Shown here one piece after another: positions 57,724 through 64,000 of a stretch of 64,000 nucleotides of DNA (its first letter is position 1; each line of letters starts with the position of its first letter). A model generated the notes under the pieces. It saw only the letters and a list, made by a program, of their open reading frames with translations. It searched no databases and was not told the origin of the DNA. Source of the DNA: Miltoncostaea sp050250915 (GTDB lineage Bacteria > Actinomycetota > Thermoleophilia > Miltoncostaeales > Miltoncostaeaceae); assembly GCA_050250915.1 (NCBI GenBank), contig JBFWNT010000011.1:68368-132367 (forward strand), given 5' to 3'. A program made the translations under genes and the position numbers.

Positions 57724-58602
57724 GTGCCCGCCCGGATCGACGCGACGCTGTTCACCGACCCGGGGTGCCCGTGGGCGTACTCGGCGCTGCCGGCCCTGCG
57801 CGTGCTCGAGTGGCGCTACGACGCGTCGCTGCGGTGGCGCCTGGTGGTGATCGGCCTGGCGGAGACGTCGGAGCAGTACGTCGCGCGGGGCTACACGACG
57901 GCCGACCGGGCGCTGGGGTGGACGGAGTTCCGCGACCGCTTCGGCATGCCGTTCGCCCCGTCGCCGAAGGCGCGCGTGTCGGCGACCGCCCGGGCGTGCC
58001 GGGCCGTGGTCGCGGCACGCATCCTGGCCCCCGGCAGCGAGTGGGCCGTCCTGCGGGCGCTCCAGCTCGCCAACTTCACGTCGCCGCTGCTGCTGGACCA
58101 GGACGACCAGCTCGCCGCCGTGCTGGAGGGGGTGCCCGGGGTCGACGCCGCCGCCCTGGTGGCGCGGCTCGACGCCCCCGAGGTGACCGAGGCCTACGAG
58201 CGCGACCGCGCCGAGGCCCGCAGCGCCGCCGGCTCGCCGACCGAGCTCCAGGGCAAGACCGCCACCACCGACGGGCCCGTGCGCTACACCGCGCCGTCCG
58301 TGGTGTTCCGCCGCGACGGCCGCAGCCTGGAGGCCGGCGGCTGGCAGACCATCGAGGCCTACGACGTGGTGGTCGCCAACCTGGCGCCCGACGTCGACCG
58401 CCGCGACGCCCCCGACGGCGTCGCCCCGCTGCTGGCGCGCTTCCCGGAGGGCCTCACCACCCAGGAGGTCACGGCCCTGCTGGTGCGCGGCAACGACGCC
58501 CCCGACCGCGGCGCGGCCGAGGCGCTCCTGATCCGGGCCGTCGGCGACGGGATCGCCACGCGCACCCCCCTGGGCGACGACGCCGTCTGGCGGCCCGCCT
58601 AG
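57724..58602 (+). CDS. DsbA-family oxidoreductase/isomerase-like protein
   Basis: 292 residues from a GTG, no signal peptide, so cytoplasmic. DsbA-type thioredoxin fold with a helical insertion: ATLFTDPGCPWAYSALPALR, ILAPGSEWAVLRALQLANFT and a C-terminal TAPSVVFRRDGRSLEAGGWQ. The active site is CPWAY, with one Cys, as in 2-hydroxychromene-2-carboxylate isomerase-like and FrnE-like proteins. Substrate unknown. Its TAG stop shares CTAG with the convergent gene. Confidence 0.82.
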   Translation: MPARIDATLFTDPGCPWAYSALPALRVLEWRYDASLRWRLVVIGLAETSEQYVARGYTTADRALGWTEFRDRFGMPFAPSPKARVSATARACRAVVAARILAPGSEWAVLRALQLANFTSPLLLDQDDQLAAVLEGVPGVDAAALVARLDAPEVTEAYERDRAEARSAAGSPTELQGKTATTDGPVRYTAPSVVFRRDGRSLEAGGWQTIEAYDVVVANLAPDVDRRDAPDGVAPLLARFPEGLTTQEVTALLVRGNDAPDRGAAEALLIRAVGDGIATRTPLGDDAVWRPA

Positions 58603-59192
58603 ACCCTCAACAGCGCGTCGAGCGACCGGCGACGGAACGCGAGCCGCTTCGGTCCCGTGCCGAGGTGATCCGGGAACCCACCGGGAGGATCGCGGTCGAA
58701 CGCGGCCAGCGCGGCGCGATCCTTCGCCAGCGCATTCCGGACCTTGATCTCCCAGATCGCGACCTCGTCGTCCGCGCGCACGGCATCGCACAGCCACAGG
58801 CGCAGCCGGAGGCGCCGGCCATCGTGCACGAGCGCATACAGCGACGCACGCCGGTCGGGGTGGACCTCGCCGGGCATCCCGAGCCGCAACGCGCCGAGGA
58901 GGCCGTTCACGGAGTCCTGGCCGCGGGCCAGACGCCGCCGGCCGGGCTCCCACGGGCCGACCGCCGCCTCGAGCGGTCCCGGGCGCCGACGCCCCGCATC
59001 GAAGGCGGCGCGCCGCGCCGGATCGCCCGCGAGGGCCTTCCGGACCCTGCGCTCCCAGGCCACGACATCGGCGTCGTCGCGCGGCGGCGGGGGGTCGCGC
59101 GACGCCGACGCGAGCCGGTGGGACAGGCCGCGCGCCTGGTCGGCGAGGGCCGTCAGCTCGGCGATCATGTCCTCCCGCCTCGGACGCTTCAT
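58599..59192 (-). CDS. Hypothetical protein with two internal repeats
   Basis: 197 residues with no recognised family. Two copies of a helical unit are visible: DVVAWERRVRKALAGDPARR with AAFDAGRRRP (about residues 42-75) and EVAIWEIKVRNALAKDRAAL with AAFDRDPPGG (about 142-175). Both are followed by an R/K-rich turn and a SxxxLL(G/R) end. Strongly basic. A nucleic-acid-binding role is possible but unproven. It shares the CTAG stop with the DsbA-like gene. Confidence 0.6.
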   Translation of the reverse strand: MKRPRREDMIAELTALADQARGLSHRLASASRDPPPPRDDADVVAWERRVRKALAGDPARRAAFDAGRRRPGPLEAAVGPWEPGRRRLARGQDSVNGLLGALRLGMPGEVHPDRRASLYALVHDGRRLRLRLWLCDAVRADDEVAIWEIKVRNALAKDRAALAAFDRDPPGGFPDHLGTGPKRLAFRRRSLDALLRV

Positions 59193-59270
59193 CGACGCCC
59201 CCGGGTCGTGACCGGACGCGAAGTCTCACCCCGGTCGCGACGCGGTGTCCAGCACCCGCCGCTCCGCGTC

Positions 59271-60050
59271 TCAGACGATGGCGCGGACCACGCCGCCGTC
59301 GACGGGGACGGCGGCGCCGGTGGTGGCGGATGCCTGATCGGAGGCGAGGTAGACGACCATGTTGGCCACCTCCTCCGGCGTCGCCGGCCGGCCGAGCAGG
59401 GATGTGGGGCGGTGCTCGGCGATGAAGGCGCGGCCGGCGGCGTCCACCTCGGCGTCGTCGAGCGGGGCGCCGGCCTGCGCCTGGAGCATCTCCCGCATCC
59501 CCTCCGTCATCGTGGGGCCCGGCAGGACGGCGTTGACCGTCACGCCGCGGCCCGGGAACGCCTCGGCGAAGCCCCGGGCGACGGCGAGCTGGGCGGTCTT
59601 GGTCATGCCGTACTGGACCATCTCCGCCGGGATCTGGATCGCCGACTCGCTGGAGATGAACATCACGCGGCCCCAGCCGCGCGCGAGCATCCCCGGCAGG
59701 TAGGCGCGCGTCAGCCGCACCCCGGACATGACGTTGACCTCGAAGTGGCGGGTCCAGTCCTCGTCCGGGATCTCCAGGACCGGGGTGGGGACGAAGATGC
59801 CGGCGTTGTTCACCAGCACGTCCACGTCCGGGACCGCCGCGACGACGGCCGCGCAGCCCTCCGCCGTGCCGACGTCGCCGGGGGCGGGCCGGCCGCCCAG
59901 GCGCTCCGCCGCCGCGGCCGTGCGCTCCGCGTCTCGGCCGTTCACCCACACCGTCGCCCCGGCGTCGCGAAGCCCGGCCACGATCGCGGCGCCGATGCCG
60001 CCGGTCGATCCACTCACCAGGGCCGTACGGCCGCTCAGGTCGATCCGCAC
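59271..60050 (-). CDS. Short-chain dehydrogenase/reductase
   Basis: 259-residue NAD(P)-dependent SDR. Cofactor loop LVSGSTGGIGAAIVAGL, NNAG in VDVLVNNAGIFVPTP, and the catalytic Ser/Tyr/Lys set in MFISSESAIQIP and VQYGMTKTAQ. C-terminal VVYLASDQASATTGAAVPVD is typical. GTG start. Starts 3 bp after the sirtuin stop, so co-transcribed with it. Substrate unknown. Confidence 0.9.
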   Translation of the reverse strand: MRIDLSGRTALVSGSTGGIGAAIVAGLRDAGATVWVNGRDAERTAAAAERLGGRPAPGDVGTAEGCAAVVAAVPDVDVLVNNAGIFVPTPVLEIPDEDWTRHFEVNVMSGVRLTRAYLPGMLARGWGRVMFISSESAIQIPAEMVQYGMTKTAQLAVARGFAEAFPGRGVTVNAVLPGPTMTEGMREMLQAQAGAPLDDAEVDAAGRAFIAEHRPTSLLGRPATPEEVANMVVYLASDQASATTGAAVPVDGGVVRAIV

Positions 60051-60053
60051 CGC

Positions 60054-60812
60054 TCAGCCCGTCCCGTCGAGGGCGGCGACGACCTCGGCCATCTGGATCC
60101 CCGCCCGGCCGTGGAGGCGCACCGACGCACGGTCGTCCCACGGGGTCTCGCTCTCGGTCAGGATCGCGAGGGTCCCGCCGTTGTCGAGCGTGACCCCCGG
60201 GAGCTGGCTCACGGGCGCCACCACCAGCGAGCTGCCGATCACGAGCATCACGTCGGCCTGCTGGGCGTGGGCGAACGCCGCCTCGATCGCGTCGGCCGGC
60301 AGGGGCTCGCCGAACAGGATCACGCCGCTCTTCATCGGGAATCCGCACTGCGTGCAGCGCGGGACGCCGTCCTCGGCGTCGTCGGCCCGGGCGACCAGCT
60401 CGTCGCCGCTGATGCGGGCGTCGCAGCGCAGGCACACCCCGCGGTCGAGCGATCCGTGCACCTCGATCAGCTCCTGCGAGCCGGCCCGCGCGTGCAGGCG
60501 GTCGATGTTCTGGGTGATCACGGCCTTCACGATGCCGCGGCGCTCCAGCTCGGCGACCGCCTCGTGGGCCGGGTTCGGGTCGTGGCCGCGCAGCATGTCG
60601 ATGCGCGGGCGGTGGAACGACCAGAAGCGCTCCGGCTCGGTCAGGAACACGGAGAGCGTCGCGACCTTCATCGGGTCGGTCTCCGTCCAGGTCCCCCCGC
60701 GGGAGCGGAAGTCGGGGATGCCGCTCTCGGTGGAGACGCCCGCTCCCGTCAGCACGACGGCGTGCTCGGCGCCCGCCAGGAGGTCGGCCAGGTCCTGGGG
60801 CGTGTGGGCCAT
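60054..60812 (-). CDS. NAD-dependent protein deacylase (sirtuin)
   Basis: 252 residues from the ATG at 60812 (GTG at 60818 also possible). Sir2 motifs: VLTGAGVSTESGIPDFRSRG, VITQNIDRLH, catalytic His in IEVHGSLDRG, zinc Cys pairs VCLRC and RCTQC, and VIGSSLVVAPVSQL. It should remove acyl groups from protein lysines using NAD. The AcuC-like zinc deacetylase lies 4 kb away. The ATG is only 27 bp from the rph ATG on the other strand. Confidence 0.92.
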   Translation of the reverse strand: MAHTPQDLADLLAGAEHAVVLTGAGVSTESGIPDFRSRGGTWTETDPMKVATLSVFLTEPERFWSFHRPRIDMLRGHDPNPAHEAVAELERRGIVKAVITQNIDRLHARAGSQELIEVHGSLDRGVCLRCDARISGDELVARADDAEDGVPRCTQCGFPMKSGVILFGEPLPADAIEAAFAHAQQADVMLVIGSSLVVAPVSQLPGVTLDNGGTLAILTESETPWDDRASVRLHGRAGIQMAEVVAALDGTG

Positions 60813-60839
60813 CCGCACGACCCTACTAAGCTGCCATCG

Positions 60840-61568
60840 ATGCGCGCCGACGGACGGACCGACGACCAGCTGCGCCCGGTCGAGATCCTCCCGGGGTTCG
60901 TCGCGACCGCCGACGGCAGCGCGCTGATCTCGGTGGGCACGACCCGGGTGATCTGCACCGCCTCCGTCGAGGAGAGCGTCCCCGCGTGGATGCGCGGCCG
61001 CGGCCGCGGCTGGGTCACGGCGGAGTACGCGATGCTCCCCGCCTCCACCGGCGACCGGAAGGCGCGCGACATCTCTCGCGGCAAGCTCGACGGGCGCACC
61101 ACCGAGATCCAGCGCCTCATCGGGCGCTCCCTGCGGGCGGTGGTGGACATGGAGGCCCTCGGCGAGCGGACCGTCTGGCTCGACTGCGACGTCCTCCAGG
61201 CCGACGGCGGCACCCGCTGCGCCAGCATCTGCGGCGCATGGGTGGCGCTGCGCCTGGCGGTCGGCGCCCTGGTGGACGCGGGGACCCTGGAGCGCCTGCC
61301 GCTCACCGACTCGATCGCCGCGGTCAGCGTCGGGATGGTCGAGGGGCGCCCGCTCCTGGACCTGGCCTACGTCGAGGACTCGCGGGCCGAGTCGGACATG
61401 AACGTGGTCATGACGGGCCGCGGCCGGCTGGTGGAGGTGCAGGCCACCGCCGAGGGCAGCACGTTCTCGCGCGCCGAGCTCGACGGACTGCTCGACCTGG
61501 CCGAGGGCGGCATCCGGCGGCTCACGGCGGCGCAGGAGGCGGTCGTCCGCCCGGCGGTGGCGCCGTGA
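60840..61568 (+). CDS. rph: Ribonuclease PH
   Basis: 242 residues. Phosphorolytic 3'-5' exoribonuclease that trims tRNA 3' ends. MRADGRTDDQLRPVEI, VEESVPAWMRGRGRGWVTAE, YAMLPASTGDRKARDISRGK and VWLDCDVLQADGGTRCASIC are highly characteristic. The ATG lies next to the divergent sirtuin start, so the mRNA is probably leaderless or nearly so. Coupled to rdgB (GTGA overlap), the classic rph-rdgB pair. Confidence 0.95.
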   Translation: MRADGRTDDQLRPVEILPGFVATADGSALISVGTTRVICTASVEESVPAWMRGRGRGWVTAEYAMLPASTGDRKARDISRGKLDGRTTEIQRLIGRSLRAVVDMEALGERTVWLDCDVLQADGGTRCASICGAWVALRLAVGALVDAGTLERLPLTDSIAAVSVGMVEGRPLLDLAYVEDSRAESDMNVVMTGRGRLVEVQATAEGSTFSRAELDGLLDLAEGGIRRLTAAQEAVVRPAVAP

Positions 61569-62149
61569 GGATCGTCCTCGCGACCGGCAACCAGGACAAG
61601 GTGGCCGAGCTCAGCGAGATGTTCCCCGGGGTCGACGTGGGCGCGGCGCCCGACGGCTTCGACGTGGAGGAGACCGGCGTCACGCTGCTCCAGAACGCCT
61701 GGATCAAGGCGGCGGCGCTGCGCGGCGAGATCGCCGACGACGCCTGGGTGGTGGCCGACGACTCCGGCCTGGTGGTGCACGCGCTCGGCGGGCGCCCCGG
61801 CGTGTTCAGCGCCCGCTACGCCGGGCCCGACGCCACCTATGCCGACAACTGCCGCCGCCTGCTCGACGAGCTGGAGGGTGTGGAGGACCGCTCCGCGGCG
61901 TTCGTCTGCGTGCTGGTCGGGCTCGACGCGCACGGCGGGATGCTGGTGGGCTGCGGCACCGTCCCGGGCGCGATCGCCCCGGCGATGCGCGGCGGTGACG
62001 GCTTCGGCTACGACCCCGTCTTCGTGCCCGAGGGGGACGAGCGCTCCATGGCGGAGATGACCCGCGACGAGAAGGCCGCGATCTCCCACCGCGGCCGCGC
62101 CGCGCGGCGGCTGGCCGCCGTGCTCGGGTCGCCTCCCGCGACGGGCTAA
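61565..62149 (+). CDS. rdgB: XTP/dITP diphosphatase (RdgB/HAM1)
   Basis: 194 residues. Removes non-canonical purine nucleoside triphosphates from the nucleotide pool. Substrate-binding N-terminus RIVLATGNQDKVAELSEMF, then VVADDSGLVVHALGGRPGVF, SARYAG, FGYDPVFVPEGDERSMAEM and KAAISHRGRAARRL, all of them RdgB signatures. GTG start overlapping the rph stop. Confidence 0.95.
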   Translation: MRIVLATGNQDKVAELSEMFPGVDVGAAPDGFDVEETGVTLLQNAWIKAAALRGEIADDAWVVADDSGLVVHALGGRPGVFSARYAGPDATYADNCRRLLDELEGVEDRSAAFVCVLVGLDAHGGMLVGCGTVPGAIAPAMRGGDGFGYDPVFVPEGDERSMAEMTRDEKAAISHRGRAARRLAAVLGSPPATG

Positions 62150-62173
62150 GGTCCCGAGGATGGCGGAGCGCGC

Positions 62174-62890
62174 GTGACCACCGAACCCGTGCCCGGGCCC
62201 CCGGCCTCGCGGGTCTTCTCGTGGCTGGTCGCCTGCGTCCTGATCGGATGGCTGATCGCCTACAACCTCCTGCGGATCGGCGGCGACAGCCCCGACCAGG
62301 CGGCGATGCCGTCGCTCGGCATCGGCGCGGTCTGCGGCCTGGTGGTGTTCGGCCTCGGGATGCTGGTCCTGCGGCGCCTGCACGCGTCGGGGCGCCGCCT
62401 GCGCGTGCCGCCCACGGAGATCCCGCCGCCCACGGCGATGGACCAGGCGCAGCGCGACGCCGTGACGCTCGCGTGGGCGCCGCTGGCGGTGCTGGCCGTC
62501 GCCGCGATCGCGATGGGCGTCTGGATCGGCGCCGACTGGCTGGGCACCGACAGCGCCCAGCGCGGCTACGGCACCGCCCTGCTCGCCGCGTGGAACCTCC
62601 TGGTGGGTCTCTGGATGGGCGACGAGGCGATCCGCCTGCGCCGCGGCGAGGCCGAGGGGATCGAGTCGATCGTGCTCGGCTGCTCGCTGACGGCGGTGCT
62701 CGCCGGGGTCGGCATCTCCCGCGACCTCGCCGTGCCCGGGCAGGTGGCGCTGATCATCCTGGCCGGGATCGCGGGCGCCCTGGTGGGCCTGGCGGTCTGG
62801 CGGTTCCACGGGGCGCGCGGGCTCCCCGGCGGGTCGATCGGCGTGGTCATCGTGGCCGCGCTCTCGCTGATCCTGCCCCTCGCGCTCTAG
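62174..62890 (+). CDS. Polytopic membrane protein, unknown
   Basis: 238 residues from a GTG, about six membrane helices: residues 15-32, 47-66, 100-120, 132-148, 165-182 and 188-205, with another near the C-terminus. The loop GRRLRVPPTEIPPPTAMDQ is hydrophilic. No family recognised. Placed 24 bp after rdgB and 4 bp before the zinc-ribbon gene, so probably part of the rph-rdgB transcript. Confidence 0.65.
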   Translation: MTTEPVPGPPASRVFSWLVACVLIGWLIAYNLLRIGGDSPDQAAMPSLGIGAVCGLVVFGLGMLVLRRLHASGRRLRVPPTEIPPPTAMDQAQRDAVTLAWAPLAVLAVAAIAMGVWIGADWLGTDSAQRGYGTALLAAWNLLVGLWMGDEAIRLRRGEAEGIESIVLGCSLTAVLAGVGISRDLAVPGQVALIILAGIAGALVGLAVWRFHGARGLPGGSIGVVIVAALSLILPLAL

Positions 62891-62894
62891 CCCG

Positions 62895-63236
62895 TTGGCC
62901 CGGCTGGTCTGCCCGCTGTGCGGGACCGTCGTCGTCGACGGCGCCGAGCCGGCCGCGGGGGAGTGCCCCGGCTGCGGCGCGCGGTACGCCGGCGGGGCCG
63001 GCACACCACCGGAGGCGGTGCTGGCGGCGCTGGCCCACTGGGGCCTCACCGGGTTGGAGCACGACGCCGCCCGCCTGGCCCGCCTGATGTTCGAGGTGGA
63101 GCCGCCGCCCGCGCCGTCGCCCGCGGCGGCGATCACGTCGGACCACCGCGAGGGCTTCTACCTGTGGTGGGTCTTCGCGCGCGGGGCGACGCCCGAGGCG
63201 GGGTTCGAGGCGCTGGCGGCCGGTGGGGGCGCCTGA
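62895..63236 (+). CDS. Zinc-ribbon small protein
   Basis: 113 residues starting at a TTG (62895). The N-terminal rubredoxin-like knuckles RLVCPLCGTVVV and GECPGCGARY form a four-Cys zinc ribbon; the rest is helical with a Pro-rich segment and FYLWWVFARGATPEAGFEAL. No family recognised. Nucleic acid or protein binding is the usual role of such ribbons. Last gene before the groES promoter. Confidence 0.62.
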   Translation: MARLVCPLCGTVVVDGAEPAAGECPGCGARYAGGAGTPPEAVLAALAHWGLTGLEHDAARLARLMFEVEPPPAPSPAAAITSDHREGFYLWWVFARGATPEAGFEALAAGGGA

Positions 63237-63284
63237 CCCCGAGCGGACGCCGCGTGCGCCCGGGTTCGCGACGACACCCACCTG

Positions 63285-63368
63285 TTGACGGTGGCCCGCC
63301 ACTCCCGGTAGCGCGGGGGCGCGACGATCCGGTAACCTCGATCTGGCACTCGGACGAGACGAGTGCCA
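63285..63368 (+). promoter_or_regulatory. groES promoter with CIRCE (HrcA) operator
   Basis: TTGACG (63285-63290) and TAGCGC (63309-63314), spacer 18 bp, form a housekeeping-type promoter. Downstream, TGGCACTC (63344-63351), nine bases, and GAGTGCCA (63361-63368) make a CIRCE-type inverted repeat, differing from the consensus arm TTAGCACTC mainly by T-to-G. HrcA should repress groES-groEL from here. It lies 70 bp before the groES ATG. Confidence 0.8.
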
Positions 63369-63438
63369 AGAGGCGTGGACCCAGGACCCGGACCGGGATG
63401 GGACACGCGAGCGTCCCTATTCGACCCCGGGAGGGCCG

Positions 63439-63792
63439 ATGAATCTCAAGCCCCTGGGCGATCGCGTGATCGTCAAGGCCGTGGATCAGGAAGAGGTCAC
63501 CGCGAGCGGCATCGTGCTGCCCGACACGGCCAAGGAGAAGCCCCAGCGCGGCACCGTGCTGGCCGTCGGCGAGGGCCGGTGGGTCGACGGCACCCGCGTC
63601 GCGCTCGAGGTGTCCGAGGGTGACGAGGTCATCTACTCCAAGTACGGCGGCACCGAGGTGCGGCTGGAGGGCGAGGACGTGCTCATCCTGAGCGAGCACG
63701 ACATCCTGGCCCGCGTCGCCGCGGTCCCCAAGAAGGCCGCTCCGCGGAAGACCGCCGCCAAGAAGGCCGCCAAGAAGGCCGCCAAGAAGTAG
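63439..63792 (+). CDS. groES: Co-chaperonin GroES with Lys/Ala-rich tail
   Basis: 117 residues. The 10-kDa chaperonin fold is clear: NLKPLGDRVIVKAVDQEEVT, SGIVLPDTAKEKPQRG (mobile loop), GTVLAVGEGRW and DEVIYSKYGGTEVRLEGED. Normal GroES is about 95-100 residues; this one carries about 20 extra, almost only Lys and Ala (KKAAPRKTAAKKAAKKAAKK), like histone H1 tails. The stop and a normal gap to groEL argue against a frameshift. ATG behind GGGAGGG. Confidence 0.95.
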   Translation: MNLKPLGDRVIVKAVDQEEVTASGIVLPDTAKEKPQRGTVLAVGEGRWVDGTRVALEVSEGDEVIYSKYGGTEVRLEGEDVLILSEHDILARVAAVPKKAAPRKTAAKKAAKKAAKK

Positions 63793-63860
63793 CCCGCGCG
63801 CCGCCGACGCGGCGGCGCCGCCGACAGGATTCGTTCCCAGCCAAGGAGACATGGCCAGCG

Positions 63861-64000
63861 ATGGCAAAGATGCTCAAGTTCAACGAGGACGCGCGCCGTT
63901 CGCTCGAGCGGGGTGTGAACACCCTTGCGGATGCGGTGAAGGTGACGTTGGGCCCCAAGGGCCGGTATGTCGTTCTCGACAAGAAGTTCGGTGCGCCGAC
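63861..64000 (+). CDS. groEL: Chaperonin GroEL (5' end, runs off window)
   Basis: Only the first 46 codons are present: AKMLKFNEDARRSLERGVNT, LADAVKVTLGPKGRYVV and the start of LDKKFGAP, diagnostic for GroEL. The rest lies beyond base 64000. ATG at 63861 with AAGGAGA some 15 bp upstream; the ATG at 63851 is in another frame. Co-transcribed with groES under the CIRCE element. Confidence 0.95.
   Translation, partial: MAKMLKFNEDARRSLERGVNTLADAVKVTLGPKGRYVVLDKKFGAP

Noticed and set aside
57765..61568. A 1267-residue plus-strand protein
   Set aside because: Only the last 242 residues (rph) are real. The rest is antisense to SDR and sirtuin genes or a shadow of the DsbA-like gene, a usual effect of high GC.
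63730..63792. Frameshift as cause of the GroES Lys/Ala tail
   Set aside because: The tail is in frame with the conserved domain, has regular AAG/GCC codons, ends in a proper stop and leaves a normal gap to groEL.
1..64000. tRNA or rRNA genes, transposases, integrases or prophage genes
   Set aside because: No sequence with tRNA-like arms or rRNA motifs and no protein with transposase, integrase or phage structural motifs was recognised by eye; a dedicated RNA search was not possible.

Overview
The window is a 64-kb piece of a very GC-rich, gene-dense bacterial chromosome. GTG and TTG starts are frequent, ATGA/GTGA stop-start overlaps are common, and intergenic gaps are short. Gene content points to Actinomycetota: a long isocitrate lyase, a deazaflavin-type reductase, an ECF42 sigma factor with a DGPF protein, a PspA-PspAA pair, a CHD-REC-LuxR regulator, an actinobacterial-type SOS box, and a CIRCE-controlled groES-groEL. 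The HtaA-like secreted protein and the general flavour suggest class Thermoleophilia, but that placement is inference. I found no rRNA, tRNA, CRISPR array, transposase or prophage module.

Layout. 0-5 kb: a two-component pair, a DUF2231-like membrane protein, a small ORF under a perfect SOS box, zwf with a coupled F420-type reductase, then a gene-free stretch packed with GTTC-N4-GAAC palindromes. 5-12 kb: small redox genes, a TauE/SafE permease with an HtaA-like secreted protein, an ECF sigma/anti-sigma pair opposite a cupredoxin lipoprotein, and a MocR regulator opposite an MFS transporter with overlapping start codons. 12-23 kb: a VOC protein, an NHL-propeller protein, a quinone reductase with a damaged 5' end, an AspBHI-like type IV restriction enzyme behind a RecQ-PRTase helicase, a galactose-oxidase-like copper radical oxidase, and a rhodanese-methyltransferase fusion. 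23-31 kb: a signalling cluster (CHD-REC-HTH regulator, a pseudokinase without its His, an intact kinase), the ECF42/DGPF/RibD-like module, a BrkB-type membrane protein, an alcohol dehydrogenase, and a Gfo/Idh/MocA enzyme.

31-44.7 kb: aceA, an internally shortened DUF1801 protein, a photolyase-like protein with inverted domain order coupled to a Nei-type glycosylase, a TetR-controlled operon (nitroreductase, BadI/MenB-like enzyme, acyl-CoA ligase, beta-propeller), and pspA-pspAA opposite a TPM-like membrane protein. 44.7-47 kb: a DEAD-box helicase whose 3' end is present twice, with a winged-helix gene and a 38-bp palindrome between the copies. This and the recQ-restriction pair are the best candidates for accessory insertions. 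47-60 kb: flavin and thiol redox genes, two tandem paralogous hydrolases, a UbiB-type kinase, a TetR regulator with its palindrome, AcuC-like deacetylase, dehydrogenase, DsbA-like isomerase, SDR and sirtuin. 60.8-64 kb: housekeeping rph-rdgB, small genes, then groES (with a Lys/Ala-rich tail) and the start of groEL.

Functional themes are redox and acyl-CoA metabolism, envelope stress (PspA, ECF and two-component systems), DNA repair (photolyase, Nei, RecQ, an SOS-controlled small protein) and heat shock. The strongest items for follow-up are the duplicated helicase end with its winged-helix cassette, the inverted-order photolyase, the recQ-restriction operon, the palindrome cluster at 4.9-5.1 kb and the SOS-linked 82-residue protein.
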